From Phocoena phocoena (taxonomy: Eukaryota; Chordata; Mammalia; Artiodactyla; Phocoenidae), in assembly GCF_963924675.1 (NCBI RefSeq), contig NC_089230.1, positions 2,977,001-3,041,000 on the forward strand: a stretch of DNA of 64,000 nucleotides, written 5' to 3'. The position numbers and the translations under genes were made by a program. The notes under the pieces are model-generated. The model saw only the letters and a list, made by a program, of their open reading frames with translations. It had not been told where the DNA came from and searched no databases. This document shows, in pieces, positions 1 through 12,438 of this stretch; within the stretch, counting starts at the first letter, position 1, and every line of letters starts with the position of its first letter.

Positions 1-670
1 CCAGGTGTTATTACTGTTGCTCTAGAGGAATAAAAGGAAAGCGTGGTTTCTTGGGCCATGATAATGGGTGGATTCAACATGCTTCACACAGAATCCGTAT
101 AACTGTCCACACATGAATGCACACTGCATGGGGTCGGGAAATGCTTTCTTCCCCCACTGACACCCCGTCGTCTGCTGTTGCTTCTTTCAGGATGGTATGA
201 GCCAGCGGCTTCCAGCGAGGAAAAATATTAAGGCGTCCTAATAACAGCACTGTGTGTTCAAGGCGTGCCGAGCCTGACATCTTGCTTCTGTGTTTGCTTT
301 TCTCTGTTTGGTGCTACCTTGAGCAGACTGCTGGAGAGGAGCGGCCAGTTTGCAGATGTGGACCCAGAGGGCAGAGCTGGCGGTGTGGTCAGTGTCGTCT
401 TGGTCTGGAAGCTGCACAGGGAGGCTCTGTCTTAGATCTGGGGTGGGGGGGCGTGGGCAGGGGCGGCCACAGCACAGTACCCTCCTGGCTGCGTGCCAGC
501 AGACTGTGCGGTGAAAGTCCTAATGCATCCAGGAGGGCTGCCTGGAAGCAGCGGCCGCCATTTATAACTAAGCATGAAAGCACATCCGTGTGTACTGAAC
601 TGTGTTTTCATTCTGGGTCTTGATGTGGTGACCGGAGGACAGAGACATTAGTTTTGGTCTTAGAGACATA
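1..670. other. Unassigned single-copy sequence
   Basis: No gene, RNA or repeat recognised. Open frames up to 123 codons occur but lack splice context or a recognisable product. Confidence 0.6.
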
Positions 671-685
671 AAAATCCAATCTTGA

Positions 686-875
686 GGGCTTCCCTGGTGG
701 CGCAGTGGTTGAGAGTCCGCCTGCCAATGCAGGGGATGCGGGTTCATGCCCCGGTCCGGGAAGATCCCACATGCTGCGGAGCGGCTGGGCCCGTGAGCCA
801 TGGCCGCTGGGCCTGCGCGTCCGGAGCCTGTGCTCCGCGGCGGGAGAGGCCACAGCATTGAGAGGCCCGCGTAAC

Positions 876-910
<35 letters not shown>
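686..910 (+). mobile_element. Young CHR-2-like cetacean SINE
   Basis: Full-length element: head 'gggcttccctggtggcgcag', body with 'gcggctgggcccgtgagcc', tail 'gaggcccgcgtaacgc' and a poly(A) of over 30. Direct repeats aatccaatcttgag lie on both sides (about 672-685 and 910-923), a clean target-site duplication. Derived from a tRNA; not a tRNA gene. Confidence 0.95.
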
Positions 911-914
<4 letters not shown>

Positions 915-923
915 AATCTTGAG

Positions 924-1595
924 TCTAATTTACAAACAAAATGAAACCAAAGCAGTGCCCACCTTTCTGTGGTCTGATTTTCCTACCACTTTTCTCCATG
1001 GACGCGTACAGTCCAGCAACGCTGCCCCTCGGTAGGCGATCACAGACGGGATGAACCCTGCCTTGAATGGCATTTCTTAGCAAGAAGGTACTATCTTCTA
1101 AAATATCAAGTAGTATATAATGAAAATTTGAAATATGAATAAATAAATACACATGTTAGCAATCGTTGTTAGTCCCACTTTACCAAATTCTGTTTTAAAA
1201 ATTATTTCTCACATTTTGAATGTAATGAAAACAATAACCACAGAAATCATGTTTGCTTCCGATAGCTGGGTCCCGTGTTCCCCAGGGCACACAGGCAGCG
1301 TGGGGTGTGGCCCCCAGGGAGGTGGCCAGAGGGCTCCCGTCCGGCTGGTCACCAGCCCAAAGCACGGCCTCCCCTCAACTTCCTGGGCTTCCCACAGCCC
1401 AGACAGTGGGAAAAAAGATTCCAATCAGAAAACAAGAAGACACCAAGCGGCCCTGGGTGGCATGTGAGTAGTCTAGAAAAACACCAGAAATGAGAAATAT
1501 TTGAAAAAAAACAAAGAAAAGAACAAAAAAGCCCTGCTGTTTTTGAGAAGAATTTGGTAGAGAGAGGGGAAGGGAACTGAGAGATTCCGGTTTAA
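924..1595. other. Unassigned single-copy sequence
   Basis: Nothing recognised beyond an A-rich stretch (1500-1530). Confidence 0.6.
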
Positions 1596-1609
1596 TGTGG
1601 CTCCTCCTT

Positions 1610-1747
1610 AATGTTATTTTATTTTTATTTTTAATTTTGGCTGTGCCACATGACATGCAGGATTAGTTCCCCCACCGGGGATCAAGCCCGGGCCCACAGC
1701 AGTGAAAGCCTGGCGTCCTAACCACCGGACCGCCGGGGACGTCCCTG
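1610..1747 (-). mobile_element. CHR-type tRNA-derived SINE
   Basis: Reverse-oriented body with 'ggctgtgccacatgacatgcagg', 'ccaccggggatcaagcccggg' and 'cctaaccaccggaccgccgg'. Perfect 14-nt target duplication tgtggctcctcctt at 1596-1609 and 1748-1761. Confidence 0.92.
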
Positions 1748-1751
1748 TGTG

Positions 1752-2072
1752 GCTCCTCCTTTCGATCTCAACCCAAATATCACTTCCTCCAGGAATCCTT
1801 CTGGGATGCCGTAGGGCAGCAGGGGACACGCACTGCCCTCCCACGGCCCTCACCCTTCCCATCTGGTGTTTTCCTCCTCTCATCACCGTGGAGTGACGGA
1901 TGCTGGCTTGTCCGTCTGCTCCCCTCCTTTCTCCCTCCCCCACCCCACCCCATGTTGGCAACCCAGCGAGGTGGCAAGGGCTGTCTTGGTCCCTGCAGGG
2001 TCTCCTGCTTCTGGAACAGTAACTGGCCCACAGAGAAAATCAATTAACTTTTCCTAAATGAATGAGTAAATG
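1752..2072 (+). repeat. L2 LINE 3'-end fossil
   Basis: Begins with 'aaatatcacttcctccagga' and ends with 'ggaacagtaactggcccaca' and 'aatgaatgagtaaatg', the order of the L2 3' end. The middle is diverged. Confidence 0.55.
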
Positions 2073-2159
2073 AGCTCCTTCTGGCTCAGTTTTCCATCTA
2101 TAAAATCTGTGTAATGCCCACACCCCCCCCCCTTCTTGCTCAGAGGTAGGATGGTGCCT

Positions 2160-2345
2160 CAGGTCGGCAGGACACGCCTGGTTCAGCTCCTGCCTGACCC
2201 TTTCTACCCATGTGACCTTAGTGAGGCCCGGCCTTGGCGTCCTGGTTTCGTGCGGTGGGTACAAGGATACCTACTCCGAGTTGCTGTGAGGATGAACTCA
2301 GCAAGGTAGTTAAGGTGCTTACATAACGCCCGGCTCACGGTACAA
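2160..2345 (+). repeat. MIR SINE fossil
   Basis: Phrases 'cccatgtgaccttagtgagg', 'ggatacctactccgagttgc' and 'tgaggatgaactcagcaagg' follow MIR order on the plus strand. Confidence 0.65.
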
Positions 2346-3673
2346 GCTCTTGACTGTCCAGTACGTTGTACAAGACGGGTTGCATCCATTCAGGTGGTGG
2401 TGGTGATGTTTGTAGTGTACGATGGTGCACGCCCTCCATGCCAGGTACAACCTGTCCAACAACCTCATAAATAACCGGAAGGGGAGGCTTGGGCTGCCCG
2501 CTGGGGCCCCATGGGTGAGCCAGCCTCCGACTAGAAGCCCAATTGCAGCCTGGTCGCTGATGGTGGCCGATCGCATCTGTGAGTCCAGATCGACGTTAGT
2601 CCTGTTTGACGTGGCAGGCACGGGAAAGCCTTCAAGACAAGACCCTGGGATTCAGGCTCTTACTACTTTGCTCTCTGGTCAACTCCCCTTGTCTTTTGGG
2701 GGTCCTTATCAGACGGAGTGAAATGAACAGAGTTCATGTTTTAATTAAGGGACCTTGCACTGTAAAGAGCCCCCATCAGTCAGAGGCCGAGGCCTTGCAG
2801 AGAGGTCGGGAAAGCCAGGATTCTGGGGGCGCCTGAGAAAGCCGGCCCGCTGCTGGTGAGGTGTCGGAAGCTCCCCTCCAGTCCAGGCCGAGCCTGCCTC
2901 TGCCCTCCGAAAATGTCACGGATGCCTTGCTTCTGGGCACGCAGGTGCAGACCCATCACTGAAGACAGGACAGGGTCATCTGCTACCAATTGTCCTGTAG
3001 GCTCTGTCTCCTGGGGAAGCCTTCAAATTCTATCCATTTATAGGTGTTTTACAGGTATTGACTTCCAGTCAGCACATAAACAGCAGATTTGGATTCATCG
3101 GTCATTAGTTTGTTTGGAGTTTCATGCAAGTTGCGGCAGAGATGATTTTTTTTCCTACACACACAGACACACATACACACGTACACATACACACCCTTAT
3201 TAGTAGCTATTTGTTTTTATTTCTCTGATAATTGATTTTGGTGAAGATTGATTAATTCGTCTTGCTAGAAACAGATGCTGTTTTATCTATTTAACCAGTA
3301 CCTGTGGTTCTCAAATCATCTTTCCAGGCAGGATTGTTGAGTATGAAATGCTAATCCAAATTTTATATGCTTTTTCCCCAAAATTTTGGAGAACGTTTCC
3401 ATAATTTCCCCAGTGGTCAAAATTTCCAATTTGAGGTATAAGAACCTTGTGAATTTACATGATCAGGAAAGAAAGTAGGAATATTGGTAAGGGTGGATAG
3501 ATACACAATGAGAAAATGTACAGGTAAAACAGTCTTGAGAGAACCACTGAATTGGTGAATCTATTGTCAAACTTACAGTAGACCAGGGTGCTTAACATAA
3601 AATTCAGAAAGTTTGGGGGTGTAGCCCCCTTAAAATATGTTGTATATGATTTTCTTGGAGACAGGATTCATAG
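2346..3673. other. Unassigned single-copy sequence with a short CA repeat
   Basis: No gene recognised. A (CA)-rich run lies at about 3158-3195. The distal half is AT-rich. Confidence 0.6.
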
Positions 3674-3900
3674 TGTGTGTGTGTGTGTGTGTGTTTTGCG
3701 GTACGCGGGCCTCTCACTGCTGTGGCCTCTCCCGTTGCGGAGCACAGGCTCCGGACGCACAGGCTCAGCGGCCATGGCTCACGAGCCCAGCCGCTCTGCG
3801 GCACGTGGGATCTTCCCGGACGGGGGAATGAACCCGTGTCCCCTGCATTGGCAGGCGGACTCTCAACCACTGTGCTACCAGGGGAGCCCTGTGTGTGTGT
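3674..3900 (-). mobile_element. CHR-2-like SINE inserted in a (GT)n microsatellite
   Basis: The SINE body (about 3695-3889, minus strand) is bounded by gtgtgtgtgt on both sides (3674-3694 and 3890-3900). The dinucleotide array was the target site and supplies the duplication. Confidence 0.92.
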
Positions 3901-4079
3901 TTTAAATTAAGTTTTTAAGGAGGTCTGTGATCCAAAAAAAGTTAAATGTCATGAAGTTTTATCCAACGAAGTGGATAAAACCTTTTATTTGCAGAAAAAA
4001 TTATACATTGGTATAGTAACCATTGTTAATATTGGTACTGCCACCACTTAAAGAGTTTATGTATAGAAAAAATGATTTA

Positions 4080-5512
4080 AATACAATTTCTTTTCCAGTT
4101 TTATTGAGAAATAATTGACATGCATTACAGTATAGGTTTAAGGTGTACAGAATGATGGTTTGATTTACATATATTGTGAAATGTTTACCACAATAGGTTT
4201 AGTTAACATTCATCATCTGATATAAATACAATAAAAAGAAAAGAAAAAAAATCTCTTGTTACGAGAACTCTTAAGATCTACTCTCTTAACAATTTTCCTA
4301 AGTGTCACTACAACTTTCTTATATCCCACACACAGCAGTGTTAGCTATAGTCATCATGTTATACATTACATTCCTAGTACTTATTTATCTTATAACTGGG
4401 AGTTTGTAACTTTTGATCAATTTCTTCTAATTCTCCCTTTCCCGAAGTCTTGCCTCTGGTTCCACATATAAGTGAGATCACACAGTATCTGTCTCTCTGT
4501 CGGACTAACTTCACGTAGCATCATGCCTTCGAGGTGCATCCATGTTAAGATTTTTTCTACGTTTTTTTCTAGGAGTTTCATGGTTTCAGATCTTACATGT
4601 AAGTCTTTAATCCATTTCAATTTGATATCTGTGAGTGATGTAAAAGAGATATCAAGTTTTACTCTTTAAATGTGAATATCCAATTTTTCCCAGCACCATT
4701 TACTGAAGAGACTGTTTTTCCATTGAGTATTCTTGGCTTCGTTGTCAAATATTAGTTGTCCGTATATGCTTGGGTTTATTTCTGGATTCTTGGTTCTGTT
4801 CCATTGGTCTGTTTATCTGTTTTTAATGTCAGTACCATACTGTTTTCATCACTATAGCTTTACAGTATAGCTTGAAACCAGCAAATTTTATGTCTCTTTC
4901 TTTGTTCTTCTTTCTCAGAATTTCTTTGGCTATCTTGGGTCTTTTGTGGTTCCATATAAATTTTACAAGTTTTTTTCTACTTCTGCAAAAAATGGCATTG
5001 GAATCTTGATAGGGATTGTATTGAATCTATAGATGACCTTTGGTAATATTAACATTTTAACAATATTAATTCTTTCAGTCCATGAACATGGGATACCTTT
5101 GCATTTATTTGTGCCTTCTAAGTTTTCTTTCATTAACGTCTTATAGTTTTCACAGTAGATATCTTTCATCTTCTTGGTTAAATTTATTCCTAAGTACTTA
5201 ATTGTTTTTGATGTTATTGTAAATGGGATTGATTTCTTTTCTTTTCTTTTCTTTTTTTTTGCGGTACACAGGCCTCTCACTGCTGTGGTCTCTCCCGTTG
5301 CGGAGCACAGTCCCCGTATGCGCAGGCTCAGCGGCCATGGCTCACGGGCCCAGCCACTCCGCGGCATGTGGGATCCTCCCGGAGTGGGGCACGAACCCGT
5401 GTCCCCTGCATCGGCAGGCAGACTCTCAACCACTGCGCCACCAGGGAAGCCCTGATTTCTTTTTCAGAAGATTCATTGTTAGTAAATACAATCTTTAAGA
5501 GAAGGCTCTGTC
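4080..5512 (-). mobile_element. L1 LINE, 3' half, minus strand, interrupted by a SINE
   Basis: The minus-strand translation of 4963-5230 gives the end of the L1 ORF2 reverse-transcriptase region ([39 protein letters not shown]). 4080-4540 resembles L1 3' terminal sequence. Frames are broken, so this is a dead copy. A CHR-2-like SINE sits at 5243-5452. Confidence 0.85.
5243..5452 (-). mobile_element. CHR-2-like SINE nested in L1
   Basis: Starts with a T-run then 'gcggtacacaggcctctcac', ends 'ccaccagggaagccc'. Target duplication tgatttctttt at about 5231-5241 and 5453-5463 within L1, so it inserted after the L1. Confidence 0.93.
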
Positions 5513-6099
5513 TCTTTCCTTTAGGATTAACCTCCCAGAACACGTGAGGGGTGAGCCTACTTCTCCGGGGATGACCACAGTACCCAGGACCACAGTACCC
5601 TTGACCCTGGAACAAGCAATTCAGATACACCATGTTGTGGTTGGCTCCTGTCTTTTCTCTGCCCAGAGACTTAGAGGATGTAGTTCCCCAGGAGATCAAA
5701 GAACAAGTTAGAGAGGGATTAAAAGCAGGAGATGCCAGAGGATGAGAGACTGTGGTTGGAGCAGGACACTGAGCTTAAGATTTGAGTCCGCGCAGCTCTG
5801 GGCAATGCCTAAGGGCAAGAGTGTGAGCTCCTGCCCTTGGCGGAGTGGGGGTGAAGATCACTGAGATTTCAGGGTTGCTGAATTAGATGGGTCAGCAGCC
5901 TGAAGAGATGGAAAACCCAGGATAATGGCAGGGGAAAAGTGAAGGGGCATGAATTGTTTCCCAATTCCTTGATGAATAAGAGCAAACAGCCAAGAATTAC
6001 AGTAGGGGTGGCACATCTCCAAGGCACTTTGCCTTCAGAGTTTATACGTGTAGTTTTTTCCCTTTTTTGATTCTAGGAGGCTAAGACAGCAAGTCAATA
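5513..6099. other. Unassigned single-copy sequence
   Basis: No gene or repeat assigned. A short tandem of 'gaccacagtaccc' occurs at about 5573-5600. Confidence 0.5.
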
Positions 6100-8937
6100 T
6101 TGGATTAAGTATGCAGATTGAGAATGAGACTGTAGTATCCTACCTAGATGAAAAGGATGAAGAAATGTTGAAACTCCCAAAGAAATAATTAAATGGCAGA
6201 TTTCCTTTTCTTTAATTCAAAGTTATGAAAAGCAATGATGACACCATCAAGTAAATAATAATATATTTATTATAAATGTGACATTTTCATGGAGAAACCC
6301 AGAACCATGAATAAGAACCAGTAGAAATAAGAATCAGCAGAATTAGATTCACACAAAAAAATCAAGATAATGGAAGTTATCAGACGTGGAAAGTATAACA
6401 AGTATGATTGATAGAGTTAAATAACTTTTACAAACATTTTAAATTATGAAGACTATGAAAATGAATCAAATTTGTTTGAAAAAGGAAGAAATAGAATTTT
6501 TAGAGTGGAAAAAATAATAAATAAAAATATGTAACAAGTGGGTTAAAGAGTAGATTAGACATATATATGAAGATAGAATTAGTGAATTATGTAGATCAAC
6601 AGAAATTATCCAAAATACAGCACAGAGAAACAAAATGGCGGTAGAACATATAACAGAGGGTTAAGGGACATACAGGCCAGAGTAAGAAAGTCCAACATAC
6701 GTTTCATCACAGTTCCGGTGGAGGTAATCAAGAGGATGGGGAAGAAGCAATATCTGAAGAAAAAAGTCTAAAATTCCAGAATTGACGAAAGACACCAATC
6801 CTTAGATTTAAGGATTCCAAAGAACCACAAGAGTAATAGATAAAAAAACAACAGGGCTTCCGAACTGGTGGCGCAGTGGTTGAGGGTCCGCCTGCCGATG
6901 CAGGGGACACGGGCTTGTGCCCCAGTCCGGGAAGATCCCACATGCCGCGGAGCGGCTGGGCCCGTGAGCCATGGCTGCTGAGCCTGCGCGTCCGGAGCCT
7001 GTGCTCCGCAACGGGAGAGGCCACAACAGTGAGAGGCCCGCGTACCGCAAAAAACAAAACAAAACAAAACAAAAAACACCAAATGTAAAGTGAAGTTCTT
7101 TAAAGAAGCCAGAGAGAAAGGCCAGATCACTCACAAAGAAATAACAATTAGAAATACAGACGACATCTCAATAGCAACAGTGGACAAATCATTTTAGTAA
7201 GAAGAAATAGAAAAATCCAAACAGTCCTACAATTATTAAATAAATTGAATCCATGATTTGAAAACCCTCCCGCAAAGAAAATAAGAAAATTCTAGGCCCA
7301 TATGGTTTCACTAGTGAATTTCATCCAAATATTTAGGGGAAAAATAATGTCATCTTTTATAAGTAAACTCCCCAGAAAACGGAAAAAGAGGGCACATCGT
7401 CCATTTCTTTTTGCGATACCTGCATAGCCTAGAAGGAAAAAAACAGGCTAATCTCACTCAAGAATGTAGTTGCAGAAGTTTTAAACAAAATATTAACAAA
7501 TTGAGCCCAGTAATATATTGTTTATTTCAGTAATTTCTGCTCATAATGAAAGTGATAGCAAATTATAAATAAGAGGGAAATTCCTTAATCTGTTAGTATA
7601 TTTAAAAAAAAATTGTAAAAAATAATGTACTTAATGGTGAAATGTTGAAACTGTTCCTTTTGAATTTGGGAACGATAGAAAGACACCTGTTTATTCCTAT
7701 TTCTCTTCAAGCTTGGACTGGAAGTTTGACCAGTATAATAAGAAAGAAAAAGAAAAGCCATAAAGTTCATAAAAGATATAAAACTGTATTTTTTAATAGA
7801 AAAACACCAACAGAGAAAAGCAAGAAAGTAATTATTATAATTTTCCGGAAAATGTTTAACTTTAAAGGGGAGGTTGGGGCTTGTGATTGGGAACCGAACC
7901 CTCTGGGGTGCTGGGAATGGGCTCTTTCCTGATCTGGGTGGGGATTACTAAGTGTTTGTGTTGTAATGAGGTGATATATGAGATTTTGTAATAAGATGAA
8001 AGTGTTTACATAGATATTATTTAAAATGTGTGATTTTATAAAATAATTTGTAAAATATTCCATTTACAATAGCAGTAAAAATTAATTACCTAAGATTACA
8101 TTTGGGGAAAAAATGTGTAAACCCTTTATGAAAAAAATTATAAAACATTACTGAGAGACACATAAAAAGACCTAAATAAAAGGAGTGTCATGCTCATGGA
8201 GAGAAATACTATATATTTCAAAGATGTCAGTTCTCCCCAATCGGATCTTTAGATTTAATGCAATTTCAATAATTTTTCATGGAATTTGACAAGCTAATTC
8301 TTACGTTTATGTAGAAGAGCAGCCAGTTGTAACAGACAAGACACACTGGAAACAGAAAATAGCAAGGGCTGGGGCTTGTCCTACATGTCAGGCCCTAACT
8401 TAAAGCCATAGAACAATTAAAATAGTGCTTCATTGGCACTAGCATAGATAAAACCATCCATCAATGAATTAGAATAGGGAGCCCAGAATCCGAGGGCCCA
8501 GAATCAGATGCAGAACAGAAACTATTTATGGCAGACTTATTGCCGATCTTTAGTGAAACAATGGATGATTTAATAAGCGGTGCTTAGACAATTGATTTTC
8601 CACATTGAAAGGGGATCTCTATCTCATCTTATGCACAGAAGTCAGTTCTGAGTGGTTTAAAGCCCGCAACTAAAAAGGCAGAGCTATACAGCTTTCCAAA
8701 TATGAGAGACTATCTTGGGAGTTGGAATGGCTCTCTTAAACAAAGGCACAAAAACCGTAGAGTGGAAAGGAAAAGTGTGATACCTTTGACCATATTAAAA
8801 TTGAGAATTCCTGTTGGCAAAAGGGTATCATCAAGGACATGAAAGACTAGTCATTAAGGGAGAGAATGTTTTACTATTTATAAAATAGCCAAATGATTAG
8901 TATTAGCGTTACAAAAAAACCTCCTGTAATTGAATTT
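6100..8937 (+). mobile_element. Degenerate ancient L1, plus strand
   Basis: Scattered but ordered L1 ORF2 phrases: 'cccatatggtttcactagtg', 'caggctaatctcactcaaga', and near 8120-8330 'attactgagagacacataaa' and 'tttaatgcaatttcaataat'. All frames are broken. Insertion of a SINE at 6854 splits it. Parts of 7500-8050 are too eroded to assign. Confidence 0.6.
6854..7077 (+). mobile_element. CHR-2-like SINE
   Basis: Head 'gggcttccgaactggtggcg' (a few extra bases relative to the usual 'gggcttccctggtggcg'), full body, tail 'gaggcccgcgtaccgc' followed by (AAAAC)n. Flanked by A-rich host L1. Confidence 0.93.
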
Positions 8938-9304
8938 AAAAAAATTCAATGGACAAATCCCATACGATATCACTTATATGCTATCTAAAATATGACACAA
9001 ATGAACTTATTTACAAAACGGAAACAGACTGACAGATAAAACAAACTTACGGTTACCAAAGGGGAAAGGGGGTGGGGGAGGGGTAAATTAGGAGTTTGGG
9101 ATTAACAAATACAAACTACTATATATGAAACAGATAAACAACAAGGACTTACTCTATAGCACAGGGGACTATGTTCAATATCCTATAATAAACCATAATG
9201 GAAAAGAATATGAAAAAGTTATATATATGTATAACTGAATCACTTTGCTGTATACCAGAAACTAACTCAACATTGTAAATCATCTATAGTTCAATTAAAA
9301 GAAA
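8938..9304 (+). mobile_element. L1 3' end, cetartiodactyl type, plus strand
   Basis: Contains the well-known 3' terminus of ruminant/whale L1: 'atagcacaggggactatgtt', 'gaatcactttgctgtatacc', 'actaactcaacattgtaaat', then an A-rich tail. Preceded by a G-rich tract (9060-9085) typical of this family. Confidence 0.85.
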
Positions 9305-9680
9305 AGAAAAAGATTCAATAGGATGCTCAAAAATCCTTAGTAATCTGGGAAGTGCCTTTTGAAACCATGACATTCTTTTTTATACCCTTCAGATTGGAAA
9401 AATTGTAAAGTTCGACAATATCAAGTGATGGCCAGGATGCAAAGAAAGAGGAACCTTACTCACTGCAGGTGGCATATAAAACTGGTGCAACACCTTTTGG
9501 AAAACAATTCAGCCAATTCCATAAATACCGAAGCTGGACCTTACCCAGAAATTCCCTTTCTAGGCTTGCAGCTCATCTATGGGAACTCTTACTCACGGGC
9601 ATCACAAGATGTATAAATTTATAGCTGTATTCGAACCTCAGCAGATAACATTGTACAAGTTCCCACAACGATACACGTTT
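9305..9680 (+). mobile_element. Old L1 3' fragment, plus strand
   Basis: Phrases such as 'caggtggcatataaaactgg', 'ttttggaaaacaattcagcc' and 'acccagaaattccctttcta' match the L1 3' end. Probably the continuation of the older L1 split by the younger 3' end at 8938-9304. Confidence 0.65.
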
Positions 9681-9689
9681 TTCTTTGAG

Positions 9690-9812
9690 TGCCTTTATTT
9701 ATTTATTTGGCTGCGCGGCATGTGGGATCTTAGTTCCCTGACCAGGGATCGAACCCCGGCCCCCTGCATTCGAGACATGAGGTCTTAACCACTGGACCGG
9801 CGGGGAAGTCCC
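9690..9812 (-). mobile_element. CHR-type tRNA-derived SINE
   Basis: T-rich tail then 'ggctgcgcggcatgtgggat', 'ccctgaccagggatcgaacc' and 'aaccactggaccggcgggga' on the plus strand. Imperfect flanking repeat around 'gtgccttta' (9691-9699 and about 9819-9827). Confidence 0.88.
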
Positions 9813-10371
9813 TTTCTCAGTGCCTTTACCCTCATCAATTCCTCTAGCACCCAAAGGAAGTAGCTACAATAGTAGAATGGTCTGTTTTTAAAAGCCAGCC
9901 TCTGAGGTTAATGATGATCTTTGAAAGTTATACAAGTTGACAAAAAGTGAATCAGGCAAAGTCCAAGAACACAATTTGAGTCTTCCTACTTACTTCTGTT
10001 CTGGAATTACTGTAGTCCACTAGTATAGCTTGGAGTTACAGTTCCACATGGACTCTGTGACCCTGGGGAGACTTCTTCACCTCCCCGATCTACATTTTAT
10101 TTTATTATGAAAATTTTTAAAAGAAGGAGGGTAATAATCCTGTCTTGCGTAGGGCTCTTCGGAAGCACAATTAGGATGATGTATTCAGGCTTGAGCACTA
10201 TTTAGCCTTTGCTTTTCTCTCTCATTACCAGCATCTCCGGCTGGGTTGTGAGTTGTTTAAGGATGAGATGTTTTCCTCCTCCAGTTCCTATTATATTGTC
10301 ATCCTTCGTATTATGAAACTGTTTTTTCAGATTTTTCAAAGTATTTAAGCCAACCAGTTCCCCTCCCCAAA

Positions 10372-10372
<1 letters not shown>
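9813..10372. other. Unassigned sequence
   Basis: A weak MIR-like patch near 10010-10100 is the only hint. No gene seen. Confidence 0.5.
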
Positions 10373-10410
<38 letters not shown>

Positions 10411-10432
10411 CGCGCACGCACACACACACGCC
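10373..10432 (+). repeat. (CA)n microsatellite
   Basis: About 60 nt of CA with a few interrupting G bases. Confidence 0.95.
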
Positions 10433-10559
10433 ACATTCCATTTATAAATAGTTTTTTGAATGTGGTGGGTAGGAGAGAGATAAACACATTTGTTTCCACT
10501 TGCCACATATTTAACCTAGTTTGGTGGAAACAAGATGAGTTTAAAGTAAGACAAATCAG

Positions 10560-10720
10560 AAATCCAGCTGCTCTCCATTTTTCCCTCTCTCTGGAGCCTT
10601 AGTTTCCTGAATATAAAAGAGGACCTCTCACCACCTCGCAAAGCTGATGTCTGGCTGATAACATATGCGGGACTCCACGCATATAATAGACCCGCGGTGA
10701 ATGTTACTTCCTCCTGCCTG
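10560..10720 (+). repeat. MIR-like SINE fossil
   Basis: 'gccttagtttcctgaatata' followed by 'aatagacccgcggtgaatgt' keeps MIR order and spacing. Heavily diverged. Confidence 0.45.
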
Positions 10721-12317
10721 TGTTCTCGGGCTGGGACACGTTGGACCTTGGAAGATGTGTGAGTTGAGGTTGTAGAACGTGCTAATCCTAATTTCCAAAT
10801 GGGTTTTCCTCCTCAGCGGCTTCTTTTCAGCTGGCAAGGTCCCCGTGGTGGGAACCATTGACTGGGGCTCTTTTCTCACCGACATGCCAAGCCCTCCCCT
10901 TTGTCCCGTTTTTTTACTATCAGTCTGGTACTTGATATGGAGGGAGGATGCATCTTAGCTCCCCCTTCTTGTCGTACCAGCCCCCAGCTCTCCCTGGGGG
11001 CGCCCCCCGTGGACACCCTCCAGCTCTCTGTTCTCACCCCAGCTGCAGCCCCTCCAAACGCTCTTGCAGATTTCTGCTCAGGGCTCCGTCTGTCTTCCCG
11101 TCTTTCCCCCTCCCCCAGATAGGCCTTCCCCAAATATCCTTACACTCTCTCTCCTTCTCCCTTGTTTTCGTCTTGGTCTATGGTATTTATGGGAATTTCT
11201 ACAAGAAGTCTCTAAAAGTGCCCCAGAGCTTCCAGGATACAGGCAGACCTTTCTAGAGTTCTTCCTATCTAGTCCATGAAGATCCTAGAATCCCACCGTC
11301 TCAAAAGCCTGCCCAGTGCCCCACCCCCATACCTGCCTGCCGACCTCTGCCCTCCAGCGCCCTCTTCCCAAACCACAGGGCACCTAGCACACCGGCCTCA
11401 CCTTAAGCTTCCCCGCCAGACTTGGCCCTCCTGTCTTAACGTCCCCTTTGTTCTTATTAAATAGGTGATTGGGTCTTTGGAGTCTCCACTGTCATTAAAA
11501 GTCCAATCTCTCTTAGTTGTCCTCAGCTTTGCTCCAGAATCAAGGCACTAAAACCCCACTGCATGCAGCCTCCCTCAGGTCTCTGCTCCAATTCAACATC
11601 TGGCCCCACCGCAAACTGTTGTTTTCCATAGAAAGGGCAGTCTCCCTCCCACTCCTGGGCCTGGGACCTTGCCCTCTCCCTGCTGCTTCCTCTAGGAAGG
11701 GTCAGGCTCCTGAATCTCTGGGCTCAGAGCCTGCTGTACCAGCCCCTCTCACAGCAACAATCACAGCCTGGTCTCATTTGGGACATAATGTCGGCCTTTC
11801 CTGTTGAATAGTTACACTGGGAACCTCAGAGCTGGTCCAGCGTAAGTAGTGTATACCAGTCATTCCCAAATCCGTTCGTGTCCAGCATTCTTTCCTAGAA
11901 CAGAATTGGTTTGGGACTTCAGATTTAATTCAGTGCCAAAGGAGGATTTTCTCAAATAAGGTATAGAGAAAGGAGAAATGCCATTTTATAAGGTCACCGA
12001 TTAAATGATTGCGTAGGATTCCCGGGCGTGATTTCTTGAGTAACTTTATACCCGAAATGATGTTCCTACTGCTTCACCCTCATTGCTCCCCTTGGAAGCG
12101 CTGATTTCTTTTCATTCTTGGGTCTCATTTTGTACACGACTCCACAGGGGACCCCTGCTTTACCGTCTTCAGGACGATGGGCCATTCAAGTCAGTGAGTA
12201 GTGACTCAAGAAAGGCCGCTCCGGATCCCGTGGCTCTTGCATTTTCGTGAATGTTAAGGGTTCATGTGTCGCCCACGTGTTGTTAAAATGCCCCCTAGCA
12301 GGTCTCCAGGGGGGCTT
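10721..12317. other. Unassigned, C/T-rich single-copy sequence
   Basis: No gene or repeat that I can name. Several pyrimidine-rich stretches produce Pro/Ser-rich open frames with no other support. Confidence 0.55.
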
Positions 12318-12438
12318 GAGAGCGGCTGGGCCCGTGAGCCATGGCCGCTGAGCCTGCGCGTCCGGAGCCAGTGCTCTGCAACGGGAGAGGCCACAGCAGT
12401 GAGAGGCCCGCGTACCGCAAAAAAATAAAATAAAATAA
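12318..12438 (+). mobile_element. 5'-truncated CHR-2-like SINE
   Basis: Begins mid-body at 'gagcggctgggcccgtgagc' and runs to 'gaggcccgcgtaccgc' and an (AAAAT)n tail. The tRNA-derived promoter head is missing. Confidence 0.9.

Noticed and set aside
686..910. tRNA-like sequence at the SINE head (also in the other SINEs)
   Set aside because: The box A/B-like promoter is part of a tRNA-derived SINE with poly(A) and target duplication, not a functional tRNA gene.
4963..5433. 156-codon minus-strand open frame
   Set aside because: A chimera of the nested SINE and L1 ORF2; no cellular gene.
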